From: Kappaphycus alvarezii
Lineage: Eukaryota > Rhodophyta > Florideophyceae > Gigartinales > Solieriaceae
Length of the DNA stretch: 64,000 nucleotides
Direction of reading: 5' to 3'
NCBI GenBank assembly: GCA_002205965.3
Contig: NADL03000451.1
Span: forward strand, 1,736,001 to 1,800,000
Shown here: positions 1-11,884 of the stretch, one piece after another
Layout: every line of letters begins with the position of its first letter
Numbering within the stretch: the stretch's first letter is position 1
Translations under genes and position numbers: made by a program
The notes under the pieces: model-generated
What the model saw: only the letters and a program-made list of their open reading frames with translations
What the model was told of the DNA's origin: nothing
The model's database searches: none

Positions 1-414
1 CTGAAAGCTGGGGAGGATCTAAGGGCACGTGCACTATCAAGACTTCGGCCGAGTGGTAGCTCGGATACTGGCGTAACGAGCAATGGTGGTGAAGAGAACG
101 ATTCTCCAAGACTGCGAAAGAGGCAAAAGCGTGCGAATCCGCCAGACTCTGACGGAGAGGAGGTCAACTTGATAAGCGACATATCAAGTCACGAAAGGAA
201 CTTGAGGAAAAACGTTGAATATAGAGGAAAGCGGCTAGAATTGGAGGTCCAAAAAGAAGAACGAGAAGTGACTCGTTTGGAACGTGCTCATGAGAATGAG
301 GCTAAACGCATCGCGGTGAGAGAAACGGTTGAGCTCGAAGAGCGTCGATTAGCCATTGATAGTGAAGAGCGAAAAGCGCTATTGCGGAGCGTAAGGAAGT
401 CCTATCCATCCTAG
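1..414 (+). CDS. C-terminal part of a coiled-coil protein, cut by the window edge
   Basis: The frame is open from the first base to a TAG stop at 412-414, so only the last 137 residues are present. The first ~55 residues are Ser/Gly/Asp/Arg rich and look disordered, with a basic patch (RLRKRQKRA) that could be a nuclear localisation signal. From about residue 58 the chain is almost pure charged helix (Glu/Arg/Lys), ending in a run such as ELEERRLAIDSEERKALL, which reads as a coiled coil. Tails of this type are common in Myb/SANT-like accessory proteins of PIF/Harbinger elements, and the next gene, convergent on it, is a Harbinger transposase. That link is an inference from position. The N-terminal domain that would decide it lies outside the window. 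Confidence 0.55.
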   Translation: MKAGEDLRARALSRLRPSGSSDTGVTSNGGEENDSPRLRKRQKRANPPDSDGEEVNLISDISSHERNLRKNVEYRGKRLELEVQKEEREVTRLERAHENEAKRIAVRETVELEERRLAIDSEERKALLRSVRKSYPS

Positions 415-464
415 GAGCTCTAGTGAAAAAACTGCAGTAAGCTTCCTTCTTCTTTCTCTGCTCA

Positions 465-625
465 CCACCTAGTCTGGCTAGGTACATGTCGACCTCGTTT
501 CGCTCCGACTCGCTGTGCACGCCTACAGCGACGATAGCGGGAGCGGGTGATGGTGGGAGCAGGGCGAGAAGAAACACAACAATGTGGTTTTACTGAACGG
601 ACATGTACCTAGCTAGGCTAGGTGG
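465..625. repeat. Inverted repeat between convergent genes (hairpin or MITE-like)
   Basis: Bases 465-489 and 601-625 are reverse complements at 23 of 25 positions, around a ~111-bp spacer. Similarity continues weakly outside the arms (a CAGAGAAAG-like stretch on both sides). It sits between the end of the coiled-coil gene (414) and the end of the transposase (731), so it could act as a two-way transcript end or be a small non-autonomous insertion. Confidence 0.7.
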
Positions 626-730
626 AGCACAGAAAGTAGCTACTCGTCTGTCCACTTCCATGATGTAAACACACTCTAACGTTCCAAAGCAAAGCGCTGG
701 CTTTGTATAGCAAAGCAATAGGACTTTTTC

Positions 731-1712
731 TTACACGAAGCATTCGCTTGTAATCTTTGTAGACCATATCTGCTTCAAGTCTTTGTAGGTCCACTCAACC
801 GCCTCACGTACGGCACTCATTTCTCTATTGTAGAGCAGTTCCGGTTCGGTAGCAGAAGTGCGTTCAAAAGCCACCTGCAGCCATGCACGGAGTACATACG
901 CCGCGTCTCCGTAAATGCAGTACTGTCTACCACCTATAAGCATAGAAGATTGAAGATCGTTACCAATTCCACTTTGCCGGTAAAGCGTCATGTCATGTCG
1001 CCGGCCGACCTCAGTATATACAAGCTGAACATGAGCCCGTCTGATGTTGTGATTGTCTGATATAGGAGGCAGTGAAAACGCTTGTGTCCCGAGTAACACG
1101 CTCGCTGCAAAGCCCCATTACCTCCAGGTCTGCTCATTTGTATTTTAGTGCAGTCTATAAAGCCAAACAGTTATCCAGCGGTGCTCCCTTCTCATGGATA
1201 GCTGCCGCATACATTTCAGCCCTCTCCACCATCAGATCTGACCGGAACATCTCTATAAGGTGCCCTTGCCCCGAAATGAAGGTTTCAACTACCTCCTAAA
1301 ACACTTCCGACAAAGCGGAAGCCCGCATGCCAAAGACAGATTCAAGATCGCACCACCTGGTAGGGAAAGATAGTCGTTTTAGAACTATACATGTAGCTGT
1401 GATAGGATCACAGCGGTAACCAGATCGTGCCGTGACGCCAACGGTCCAAGAAAGAACGTTGCAGACTGTTCCGGTTTCGTTTCGTCGGAAACGGAAATTA
1501 GTTAGAGAATGCTCTTCTCTGTACGCGTTGCGGTTAAACTGCGTAATGCTGATGTGAAGTGAACGTTTGCAAATGCGATGTATGTCGCGTCTAGCGTGAG
1601 CAACTTTGCAATCGTTGTGCAGCAAAAATATCATCTTCTGCGTCACTTGCAATAGCGAACATAAGTCGTCTGTGGCGGGATCGGAGTCGCGGTTTTGCCT
1701 TTCCAATGGCAC
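731..1712 (-). pseudogene. PIF/Harbinger-type DDE transposase, broken
   Basis: Translated pieces follow the order of a Harbinger transposase (DDE_Tnp_4). An N-terminal helical part (LKRLSFPTRWCDLESVFG) comes first. The first catalytic Asp is in FIDCTKIQ near 1150, the second in the YGDAAYVLR motif near 900, and the Glu in the VREAVEW motif near 815, so all three catalytic residues are present. The frame is interrupted three times. An in-frame TAG near 1296 stands where a Trp would be expected. A base is missing in the AAA run at 1159-1161. A further shift lies near 1015. N-terminal sequence upstream of about 1650 is weakly conserved. The length (~325 residues) is close to the usual family size. 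It is probably a dead DNA transposon, though sequencing indels may exaggerate the damage. Confidence 0.85.
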
Positions 1713-4700
1713 AGTCCTGACGCATAACTGTAGTACACGGAAAGAGTCATACTGCTAACTCTTTCACAGTAATACTCATATGCGCTCTAGTTTGTGAAGT
1801 TTTGCTCAGCGTAATCGAAATTCAGGAATACTTTTTTTTTGCGAGAGTGTTAGTCCTGCAGCTGATCACTGACTTCATACATTCATCTCGCTCGGCGCCC
1901 GCGCACGGCGTGGGCGCCGGACCTTCATCCGGCTCTTCCCTGAGGAGATTGCCCGCCACGGCTGCAGAGCTCTCGCTGCAACGTTCTTGTCGATGGCCAC
2001 ATCGAGTGGATTGCCTCTCGCGCCCCCAGCGCACGTGGGACGAACTGGGAAAGGTGTATAAGGATGGCTCTACTACCCGAACAAGGTTTGCGAAGTCCTC
2101 CGTACCCTGCCGCACTCAAATCTTCCGTCATTTTGACGGACGGGGTTGTGGTCTTCACAGCCTTGCGGGCTTGTCGTCAAGCTCTCTCGTCCGGAGTTCT
2201 CGCCGTTGTCGTCGCCGTCTCTATCTGTAAGCCTATTTTGCTTACAGCGGGAGTTTTTTAAGCCTTCTGAATCCCCGGTTCAGCTGGTGGAGTTTTCTTC
2301 CGGTCCCTTTTCGCTTGAGTGGGCAATCGGTTCAGCCATTGCCCGGAGTCGTCCGTCTAGTAGAACCCGAGGTCCTGTGTAGTGCGGACTTGTCTTCAAA
2401 CAATAAAGCGTCATTCTTCTTCACTTTTTGAAAAAATGAGTTTCAACACGTGTCTCATTTTCACTTGTCATGAGCAATTGAATTTTACTCCGAAAGCTCT
2501 CTAATGGTTAACTTCATTTTTATTTTTACTGGACAGAGCTCAGGATATTTCAAAACTGGAGAGGGGACTGTGGGGTGCTTTAATATTTGAAAGACATGGT
2601 CGATTGGTGTCGTTTACTTTGAGCCTTACCGAGACGCTGTTTGTGGATAGAGTTGGGGCGAGAGTAATCTCTGCATGGGCTCTTGAAATAGGATCCAGAT
2701 ACGGTCGCAATCTGAGTGGTACGTGATGTCAGATTGAAAAGGGAACTTGAACCTTGACAAGAAAATTGCATCCGGCACGACGGCGGATTTCGACAAGCCC
2801 GTTACCAGAGCTGAACGGATGACCTTGCGAGGTGTCTTGTCACCAGAAACAACGCCTGGTGGCTCGTTTCAGTTCATGAAACAGTGTGTTGCGGCGTGGT
2901 CTCAGGACCCAGCGAGAGTGTCCTTAGTTTGCGGGTCCCGAGGTAAGTTTAAACGGTGACGAATTTGCCAGAAGGCTGGTGTTGGTGGGGGGTCAAGGAG
3001 ACAGGCACAAGAACCGGAAACCGGCGAAGCGGCGATACAGCAAAGAGGGGGCAGGTTGGATTCTGTGTGCGGTAGGAAGCGGCATTAATGAGGCCAGAGG
3101 CATGAGAAGTGTAGTGCGTGCTGAGGATATCGGGAAAACAGTGGCCATCCTCAGAGGGCGGTGGGCGGATATATACCTCAGCATCGGCGAGTTGGGCACC
3201 CGAATTAGACGGGCATGTGCTGCCACTGGATTATCGCGAAATCTGGAGACTAAGATTGCGGCGAGACGGGGGCAACAAATGAAAAAAAGTATTTCATCTT
3301 GCACGCGGAGGCCATAACACGATGTAATGTGAAACGGGTTCGCGCGTGCGGTATGGGGCACCCTATGGAGCCAAGGTCACAAAACTCAAGGAGTGTTGCA
3401 GGAGGGTGTGTTGGAAAGAACTTGTCGCTGCCGGTTGGATACCGACGGTATCTACACCGCCATAGGTGGTAACGGAGCGGGCCCGATAGCAGAGAAAGGG
3501 TAGAGGTAATCAATGGCTGGGGTCATTGCGGTCAAAAACTCACGACGCTCCGCGATATAGATATGGAAGGTGTAATGGAGGCCCTACAAAACTCCTACCG
3601 TGCAGTGCAGATACAAGCATCACTTTCTTAACATCAAGCGACACTTTCTTAACACCAATGCCGCATTAAGGTGGTGTCGATTTCGGCGACTACGCTGGTT
3701 AACTCTATTCCTCTGTTTCAAGGAGGACACCGTCACAGCCCGGTTTGTAACTGCGTGCATTCCATGTGATCCGCGCTGCCGGACGTGACTGCGAGTTCGA
3801 GGTCCTCTCCCCGTCGTCCTCGGGGCCGAGCTGCGGTAAGCAGACATTCCCCTGTAATCTCCAACTGCGTCCTTTTCGTGCGACTGCCGATCTATCGAGT
3901 GCGATACCACCATTGCCTCCCCACTCAAATTCACCACACGCACAAGGGCAATACAAGTCCTTGATGGTCGATGAGATCCACATCGTAACAAGATTCCGCG
4001 ACCTGAGCACAAATTGGCGGGCCACACCCTCAATCCTCCCAACGGTCCAATACGCTTCCCCAAATTTCCCTTCCAATCGATAGCCTTTGACTCTACTGTA
4101 GACGCAAGCTGCACCAAAATTGTCCTGGCAGCAACCTACTTTGCGTCGGGGTGTATGGTGATCGAACCGTGCTGTCAAAGGTTATAGTCGTACTGCTTGG
4201 AATACAGAGGGAAGGGGGTTGATTGGTGAGCAAGTATTTCGGCAACGCGATGCGCACTGCAGTGATTAAGAAAGGGAACCTATTGACAAGCGGTACTAGC
4301 AGCTCTGAAGACATGCTGGGTCAAGATGTTGTGAGTAGTGCTATGACTAAAGGTCCAAGCCGGACTTGCAGAGCGAAGCGTTTTTGTCGCGAGGGTTTCT
4401 GAGGGTATGGAAATGGCGGCACCATTGGTGCTTCCGATTCCTCACATACGGGAAGGTCGGTGTATCAAAGACGCACGACTGAATTGACATAACTTTGTAT
4501 CGGGGATATGTTGCGGGATGGGCTGTGAGAAATATCATCAGACCATGAGCAAAGGGAGAGTTCCGGCGAACACGTGCTTTGAGGGGTTGCACTACGGTCA
4601 GCGGTATCACACTGAACATCCCAAGGAATTGTTCCCTCGCAATGAGCGAGCAGTAAACGCCCGCTGGGCCGGCAGTAGATCCGTGTGGATTCATAAGGGA

Positions 4701-6405
4701 AGGTGGACAAGGGCTTTGAGAACATAGAGGCTCAGATCGAACACTGGAGACGAGAAACCAAGCTGCTGTTGCGGGACAACGCAGTTCGCGCTATAAACTG
4801 ACAGGCAAAAGTTCTGGACTCGGGCAGGGTCACGCTGCAGTTGCTGGGAAGTGCAGAACTGCAAGGTATCGTGATGATAAACTGTCTCACCATTGCTCAC
4901 GCTCACAGGACATAACTTGTGTTCTAATGGATATCAGCGGCCTGGGAAAAGACGGATTCAAGTACACGAACACGTGGTTGATAGAACAAAGCCGCATGTT
5001 TGACTGCCATCATTGCTTGTCCAGGAAGTCTGAAACTACATATGTACGACTGACATCGTAGTGACCGTGGTCTCATATTGTGCTTGAGCCCCCTAACGGA
5101 CTCAGAGGCCTGAGGCATAGGTCATGGTATCAAACATCATCCCAATTCGGTTACATACATCGTTTAGAGTTCTGAAGTTTTCCTTAACACTTCTCTGCAG
5201 AGAAATCAAGAATAACCCTTTTTGTCACAGAAGTGATGAGCTGTGACTAGAGTGGAGCGCGTGACGTTGTCATGTTCCCATGTTTATCAACGCTGGGGCT
5301 CACACTAACGCAATGATGCTTGAGAAAGATAGAATTTGCGTCAGGAAACTGTCAGAGCATATGATCTGTCGCATTCATGTACCGAACTTGGCAAACGCAA
5401 TAATCGGCAGCTAAAGTATCCAAAGTCGCTCTTCTATAAGACACCAATCGCTGAAGCTTGGTACAGTGGCCCGGTATTCTGGAATATGACAAGGTTTGTT
5501 TGTTAACGAATTCGCTGAGCCACTATCTCCTATGGAGAGAATTTGGCATCAAACGAATATGGAGAGGAGGAATATATCATTAACAATCTTTACAAGGTTT
5601 ACAAAAAGGTATGTGGGGACGGATTACGGCTTCTGTTTGAGCAAGACTTCCCGAACACTGCTTGCGGCACATTCACGAAACCTCAGCTCCAATCCTGTGA
5701 GGCAAAAGACAGGGTTCATCCAGAGGCATGTTGACGTTAGTACTTAAGAGAGCATCAGAGGCAACAAATTGATGGAGGCAAATCATCAATTGGTCTGTTG
5801 ACCCTCATTGAACTTACCGCAATATCCGGACCTTTGTAGTCTGAAGTAGTGTTGTTTTCGTAGTTCTTCGGAGGTTTCTTCGGCTGCTCGTGGAATGGAG
5901 AAGGTAACACATGGGGATGGCCAACCCGCGGTATTCCACAATGCGAGACACCGGGTTAGAGTCTTTGTAGAACGCCACTCTTAACGGCCTCATTAGCTTT
6001 CAATGGAGCACAGGTCTGGGTTAGAATGAAAAAACTTACTGGTATCTTTGCGTCCCGCGAACAGCGCCTTGTCTTGCACGCTCTTCTGCTGCAATACGCG
6101 CCGCTTCACGTCGTTCATCCTGCGCTGGGGTCATGACTTTTGGTGGAGGAGGCCCACCAGAAATAGAGCGAGTATTCTTCGCCTCATACTCCTCACCCCC
6201 AACAAGAGTTCCCCATTGGAACAGATAATCTCAGTTAAGGAAAGGTCTCCTCTGGGCTTGGTAGTCGAAGAACGAAATACGCGGTTTCTGAAACACTGTT
6301 TGTTTCTCACGAAGACGAGCGCAATTGATGGGGTTCGGCGACTCGATTGCTGAGAAAAAAGCCCCAGTTTTATGCCAATGCGGAACCTCTGACAAACCTT
6401 CGACA
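1713..6405. other. No recognisable gene
   Basis: Short open frames occur on both strands but none shows a motif I recognise, and frames overlap without preference. A GC-rich block lies at about 1880-2260. Within 2979-3317 there is a 112-aa basic frame of unknown nature. Two near copies of a short phrase (CACTTTCTTAACA-C/T-CAA) sit in tandem at about 3620-3660. The whole interval may be old transposon debris. Confidence 0.5.
2569..2615 (+). repeat. Dispersed repeat, copy A (partner at 55.9 kb)
   Basis: About 45 bases beginning TGTGGGGTGCTTTAATATTT closely resemble 55891-55931, with a few substitutions and three short gaps, in the same orientation. The two copies are 53 kb apart and lie in otherwise featureless sequence. 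This suggests a terminus or internal piece of an unrecognised mobile element. Confidence 0.5.
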
Positions 6406-6428
6406 TACTGTACTGTACTGTACTGTAC
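6406..6428. repeat. TACTG pentanucleotide tract
   Basis: Four to five tandem TACTG units. The same unit recurs at 6534-6595 and, in palindromic form, at 21449, 29940, 32948 and 44424. Confidence 0.85.
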
Positions 6429-6533
6429 GTTACGCACATTTTGAGTGCATTCTATACGCGTCGGTTTAATTTCGGAAAAACCCACCTCGCAGCTGCACAG
6501 TTCTGTAAAAGCCCGCACAAAACACTACTGAAA

Positions 6534-6595
6534 GTACTGTACTGTACTGTACTGTACTATACAGTACTTTCCTGTACTGTACAGCACAGTACAGC
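6534..6595. repeat. TACTG/TACAG repeat tract with inverted second half
   Basis: A run of TACTG units turns into its reverse complement (ACAGTACTTT, then TGTACAGCACAGTACAG), so the tract can fold on itself. It lies about 650 bp beyond the 3' end of copia element 1. I cannot tell whether it belongs to that element's LTR. Confidence 0.8.
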
Positions 6596-7242
6596 ATATT
6601 TGCGCAGAATGGTATTGTACAGTTATTGTTTTCCGTGCTGTAAGACGTAGCGTGGTTGTACGGTAAGGTACTGTTGGCGCGGTTCGCGTCGGGGATGTAG
6701 AGGTAGAGCTGGCAAAGTCCTGGACCGGTCCGAAGATTTGGACCGCGGACCCCTTCGAACCTAACCAGAGCAACCATTTTTCCTCACTGCCGCTAGAAAG
6801 TATACGACACACGACTTATTCCACATAACGCATTAGCCGCGTGGATATAACCGACCACATCTTCCATGCATTAAAATAACCCAAAAATTCCCCCTACAAG
6901 TTTTACATTGTGGTTCGACTGGTCTGCCTGAAAGGTAAACAAACACACACACCGACGGCCGGTGTGTGCACCCCGAGTCACGTCTTCGACGACCGAGGTA
7001 AATGTGACACTTTGGCGCTGCTTTGATGCAATTGCAACCTTTTACTATCAAATCTGCTTTTCCCACCACGTCGTTGCTCGGGCCTGCTGCAGGTTAAGTA
7101 GAAAGGCAAAAAAACCAACACCTTTATTAAGAGGATATATGAGGATAAATCTAAAGGTCACTTGCGGGTTACACCAGTGTCCATCCTGCACACCGAGTGC
7201 CAAATAGGTTTTGGCTAGGTCATCTCCGCTCCCAGCACTCTT

Positions 7243-7700
7243 AAAAACCCGAAATGTTATCCCTGATGATCCACTGCTCTGTAGGTGTAGATACGACGCA
7301 TTAGATGAGTAGTGACTCCAACGCACCGTTACTAGCAACCTTGGTGAATTCATCAACAATGTTTGCAGACCCTTTGACCAGCGCAACTTCGCCAATCTCA
7401 AACTTGTACGCCTCGCGCCAAGCTGAAATATAAATCATTAATCTTCTTTCTGTTGTACTATTGGCTTTTGTAATAACATCAAATAGCTGCTTGGAGCCCG
7501 TAAACATCCATAGTGGGATTCGCTTCCAAAGAGCCTTTCAAGCTTATACTTGAGGATAAAAGAAGCATCGAAGCTCTCCGAAAAATCATAGACCTCTCCA
7601 CAAATAATAGATCGAACAACTCGTTTAGACCTGTGATTGGTATATTCTAATACATGACACTTATTTTTGTCGTCACAGAAGAGCATTATATATCAAAGTT
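7243..7700 (-). pseudogene. RNase H of copia 1
   Basis: Recognised by RSKRVVRSIICGEVYDF, TGSKQLFDVITKA and TERRLMIYI, which align to the RNase H of element 4. The catalytic Glu of GEVYDF and the Asp position (here TGSKQ instead of TDSKQ, so Asp is replaced by Gly) can be read. The Gly would inactivate the enzyme if it is real. It is spread over at least two frames. Confidence 0.75.
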
Positions 7701-7950
7701 GCGACGTGAGGTTATAATTTGTGCCAAAGCAGGCATTGGCATAGACCCGAATGTGCAATGATCCCTCATCGAGATTCTTGTAGCGTTATGTGACCTGTTT
7801 CTTCTTAAGTTGCTTTATGGCCTTGTTCAAGAGACTGATTGAATCGGTGGAGAATTCGGCCTCCGCTACCTGGGCGCACTTGTTCACAATGCAACACAAT
7901 TCCGGGCGAGAGAGTGCTGTCCACGCAGCTGCGGCGCGGACACTCCGAAA

Positions 7951-8860
7951 TTAGGTGTAGTTTGCTTCCATTCGGAGGATAGCAAAGTGATGAACTAAGT
8001 TGTCCTGGTCAATAGATATACTTCCGCCCACGTTTCTCTTCATGCGAACGCCATAAAATTCTTTTTTGTCCCATTCCAATTCCTTCAATTCAATGCGGTC
8101 ACTGATCCTTGAAGTCAAGTCGAAAAATCGATCATTTCCTGTACCGAGGGAGTCATCGACATAGAACCCGATTATACCGGATGCACCAGATTCCCGATAC
8201 TTCAATGTATATACGGATGGGTCAGCCTTACGTGGTTCCAATCCAAGTTCGTCCCGTAAGTAATTGTCGATGGTAGTGACCCAGTAATCCCAGAGTCACA
8301 CAAGCCGTACAAGGGTCGATTAATCCTAAGCATTTGCCCATCGGTAATTCCGAAGTACTCCCTTTCATTATTCTTGGGCACCAAATAAACGCCTTTACTT
8401 AAGAGCTGATCGTTCTGCAGGTAGGCTTGTGATATGTCATTATCGAAGACTTCATGGGGCTTTTGGCCGCGAAAGGTACGATTAATCGGGTCGGTCTCTG
8501 CTGCATCGCTGCTATGTTGAGTACGACGAGGTCTTTTTCAGAGTCCTTGTAACCCTGTACTATATAGCCTGCTTTCGCTTTTTCTTTATCATCTCCGGCT
8601 CCTTTTAGTGACAAGTTAAATCTGCCACCAAGTAAATTGGAACCCTCTGGGAAATCCTCTAAGAGTACGGGCTCAAATACGCCAAGAGATAGAAGCCCGT
8701 TCATTTTCTTTTCTTTAAGTCGCTGTAATTCCATATTGTCTGCCTCCTGGTCATCTGCTCGGACAAGTTTTGTCATGAAGGCGCTCATGTCTTGATGTAA
8801 CTCTTCGGCTGTAATAATGTCATAGCTTTGTACGTTATCAGTGTCGCAGCCGCCGCGCAA
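7951..8860 (-). pseudogene. Reverse transcriptase of copia 1
   Basis: Three frames together cover the copia RT fold. The first holds GGRFNLSLKG and the fingers region (8399-8860). The second holds the RPLYGLCDSG motif (8202-8384). The third holds the catalytic FYVDDSLG box and the C-terminal EFYGVRMKR (7951-8241). The catalytic Asp pair is intact. Frame changes lie near 8240 and 8430. The RPLYGLCDSG and YVDD motifs match copia elements 2 and 4, so all belong to one clade. Confidence 0.85.
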
Positions 8861-9008
8861 ATCGTCAATAATCCTATCAATTGCTCTCAGTTCGGTTCCC
8901 TCCGGACTTCAATGTGCTGAGGTAGTGAAATCCTCCAACTGTGTCTTATCGTCGCAGCGGAAAGGCTTTAGGTTATCAATTGAGAATTTTCTGACTTTCC
9001 ATTGATAT

Positions 9009-9992
9009 TTAGGTGCTCAATCTTCTCAGCGACATCCGTAACCGTGAACGGGCCCTTCCATTCCCTTTCCGTTTCCCTGTAGGCAGGACCTCGGACCCGA
9101 TGGACAATTCTGTCATTGCAGCCGTTGGGACATTGCGCTGCAGGACCCTCTGGACGCGGCTCTCAGCGATCACCTTGAAAAGCTCCGCCCGGGGGTTGTC
9201 CATGGCTGTCATGGGTCGGACCTGGGCAGGGACTTCTTTATACCTTACAGGAAGCCTTGGCATAACAATGAATACGATTAGTGTGGGCACGAGGCCGTTA
9301 GGCCCTTCTGTTTCGTTCAAGGCCTTCACCGAAATCTTGGGGACCGTGCGCTTGTCCATGTTGGGGTGTTCCGCCTTCGTCTTCTTATAGGTACTGCGCA
9401 AATAAGAGTGATACCTTTCCCCTACGCTGATATCATTTTGGCTTTCAATGCCAGACAATGTCAGCTTTATACCTGCAAGATTACGCAAGCTTTTGAATTT
9501 GGCGGCTCGGAACTGCCGTCCGGCGTCCGCGTGTATCTCTGATGGATGGCCGACGTACTTACTTTCCCACAATCCATAATATGTCCTCCAGACATCCTCA
9601 ACGCTGTCTTCTGGGAGGAATTCAGCGGCACCGAACTTCTTATCTTTGTCAACGATATGGGGAGCAGTATCCCCATGAAGGCTGAATAAGTCCAGAAAAA
9701 TTGTTCTGTTAAATACGATGCCCTCCTCGGGCAAACTCACGCGGTAATGACCGGGGTCCTGTGACAGGCGCTGGCATAAATTACAACTCCTTTCGATTTC
9801 CTCAAGTTGTTTGAGAGTTTCACCACTCCACTCCTCAGGGTTGGCTCGGCGAAGGACTGAGAAAAGCTTTTGGGACTCCGGGTGGTAAGAGTGCTTACGT
9901 AGTCTTTTTAATTTTTTCAGTGATGTACATGAGCTCATTTTCATCCCAACCGATGTAGAGGTGCCCCCTTTCGTACTAAAGGTATCTTCCAC
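9009..9992 (-). CDS. Integrase of copia 1, intact frame of 327 aa
   Basis: The frame is uninterrupted and contains the zinc-binding end (CNLCQRL near residue 77) and an RNase-H-fold core. The first Asp is in IFLDLFSL, the second Asp in EIHADAGRQF, and the Glu in SVGERYHSY, so the DDE triad is complete. A long conserved C-terminal stretch (GPNGLVPTLIVF) follows, as in copia element 4. In an active element it would insert the cDNA. The N-terminal start at 9992 is arbitrary because this domain belongs to a polyprotein that probably continues upstream in another frame. Confidence 0.85.
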   Translation of the reverse strand: MEDTFSTKGGTSTSVGMKMSSCTSLKKLKRLRKHSYHPESQKLFSVLRRANPEEWSGETLKQLEEIERSCNLCQRLSQDPGHYRVSLPEEGIVFNRTIFLDLFSLHGDTAPHIVDKDKKFGAAEFLPEDSVEDVWRTYYGLWESKYVGHPSEIHADAGRQFRAAKFKSLRNLAGIKLTLSGIESQNDISVGERYHSYLRSTYKKTKAEHPNMDKRTVPKISVKALNETEGPNGLVPTLIVFIVMPRLPVRYKEVPAQVRPMTAMDNPRAELFKVIAESRVQRVLQRNVPTAAMTELSIGSEVLPTGKRKGNGRARSRLRMSLRRLST

Positions 9993-10194
9993 TCTCCATT
10001 GCCACCAGATAATTTGTTATCCGACACGTCCACAGTTGTCCCCAAAGTAATCAAGTAATTCCAATCCTATGAGTAGTGTTACATAAGCGTCAACCACCTC
10101 GACTTATAAGAGGAACGACGATTCCCCAACAGATATGCGAATTTCGATGAGTCCAACACCAACAAAGCGTTTCTCACCAAACTTGTAATAGCGC

Positions 10195-10850
10195 TTACTG
10201 CCTTTCCTCATTTTGGCGAGAGTGGCAGTCCCCTCTGGTCGCAATAGGCCATCGCTTCTTTCTTTCTAATAACAGAGTGTTGCGCGCCTGTGTCCACGCA
10301 GCCAACGTGAAACTGTCCTTCCTTCTGTGCTTGAAATATACCCCATTCAATGTTGTCATCGTCAAAGATTGTCTCAACGGAATCTCGGGTCATCCTCTCC
10401 TGCCCTTCATTTTTTCAGTTCGCTGCATAGCGTGGCGACATCACCTGCGCATTCATTCCCACTAGATATTAGTTCGGGAGGCTTGATTGTCCCATTTTGA
10501 TCCTCGGACACCTTTTTGAGATGTATTTCCAGCTCCCCATTTGACAGAAGGTTCTCAAGTATCCCCCTGTCGCTGTGCCCTACCTCTTCTAGTGAGCCAT
10601 CGGTGGTTTGGTCGGCTTCCTCAAAGTCTAGTTGTAACAAAGTTCTGCGAGGACGAGATGCGTCCGATAAATGGTGCTTGAGTTCTTCTTAGCGCAGTAC
10701 TCAAGCTTGTCGGCAGCGGCTCTGGCGACATTCATGGGTTTGTTGCAATGATTGACCAGATGGTCCTTTCCACCACAGTTAAAGCACCCTGTGAGTGAGA
10801 GTGGGTCGAACTTGGCGACTCTGTAATTTGTGCCGAAACTCTTTTCCCTG
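10195..10850 (-). pseudogene. gag zinc knuckle and protease of copia 1
   Basis: The knuckle reads C-F-N-C-G-G-K-D-H-L-V-N-H-C, a perfect CX2CX4HX4C, at 10745-10786. About 350 bases further along the minus strand comes the retropepsin active site, CVDTGAQHSV. This is closely similar to CLDTGAQRSV of copia element 4. The stretch between them is acidic and spread over two frames. The N-terminal gag is not recognisable. These parts would package the RNA and cut the polyprotein in an active element. Confidence 0.8.
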
Positions 10851-11884
10851 TTCTGTTTTTGGAAGTGAATTGTCTACGGTTTTCGATCATATCTCCCCTG
10901 GCCTATTCAAACCTAATTTATTGAGGGTTTTTTCAGTTACTTTAGTGGTATTCAATGACTTCGCATGTTGCACCCAAATAGATCATTGGTAAAAACATTA
11001 CTAAGTACGAAAGTGGTAAATATGTGCGGAGAACATAATTTGAGAGAGGTAAATGGTATGGTAGTGCGGGTGATGTTGGTGGTGTGTTTTCGTATTTTAT
11101 GATCATCGGTTCATCTCTAAATCCTCGGAGTAAAACAGGGCGAAAAGTCGCCCTGGATACCATTGCTGTCGCCGTTTTGAAATGGAATATGGTGCTCTGT
11201 AATTTCGTCATCACATGCGGAAAAGGAAGAACTAGAGTTTTTCTATTATCCTTGGGGTGCTCCGGGCCCTTGAGTGCATGAAGGGACTCTGCAAGATAAA
11301 TACTGAGATTCCTGTCGTATTAGGAGGCCAGAAGCGCTTGATAATGATTCTAGAGTTGCTCTATTTTCGATATAGAATTCAAAGGCCTTTGAGTCGGCTT
11401 GAGTGGTTACTTGGATGGTATAGTACACTAGCACCCGCGGCTACTGGAAAAAGATGCTTCATTAAAGGGGGAGTTTCGAAGATCCTTTAATACAGCAATT
11501 TGCGGTGCAAGAAGCATTTTCGGAGGCAGAGGCGAGTAATCGATGTCATCCGCTGGTTTCACAGAGGCTTAAATTTGCGTAAAACCCCTCGAGAGGAAAT
11601 TGTTGCGGAAAAGCCGGTGGCGAAATCCCAGAGATCGGCGGTAAACTGCTTTGTATATTGCAGGCTATCGGTATGGATTCCACGTGGTGCACCTATCGTA
11701 CTCCATACATTGGCTGCCGAGGGTATACCATCGCGTCGCCTTGGATGCTTCAAGGGGGCTCATTATGGACAGCGGCGGGACTTACCCCATTTTGCTTTCA
11801 GCAGAGGCGTCGTGCATTTATGGAGGGCCAAATATGCCTACTTTGGAAGAAAAAACGATCCTTTAACTATTAATTGAATAATTA
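10851..11884. other. No recognisable gene
   Basis: Small overlapping frames (for example 125 aa at 11500-11877 on +) show no motif. The interval lies between two minus-strand copia bodies, where the leader or LTR of element 1 and the LTR of element 2 would be expected. No direct repeat flanking either body was found by eye. Confidence 0.4.

Larger units (their letters stand above)
7243..10850 (-). mobile_element. Ty1/copia retrotransposon 1
   Basis: In minus-strand order the body holds a gag CCHC knuckle (10745-10786), aspartic protease (about 10200-10390), integrase (9009-9992), reverse transcriptase (7951-8860) and RNase H (about 7250-7700). Integrase before RT defines Ty1/copia. The RNase H ends with the tract found in element 4 (TERRLMIYI, then a Gln-Trp-Ile-Ile-Arg end). 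No LTR pair is evident by eye, and both flanks lack a matching direct repeat. Frames break between domains but each domain is well conserved, so this is the least decayed of the minus-strand copies. Confidence 0.9.

Noticed and set aside
1296-1298. TGG-to-TAG stop in the Harbinger transposase as a sign of repeat-induced C-to-T mutation
   Set aside because: One or two such changes (also the knuckle Cys-to-Tyr cases) are too few to claim a mutational process, and the host is probably not a fungus.
6406-6595. Telomere-like repeat
   Set aside because: TACTG units are short, palindromic and interspersed with unique sequence, unlike telomere arrays.
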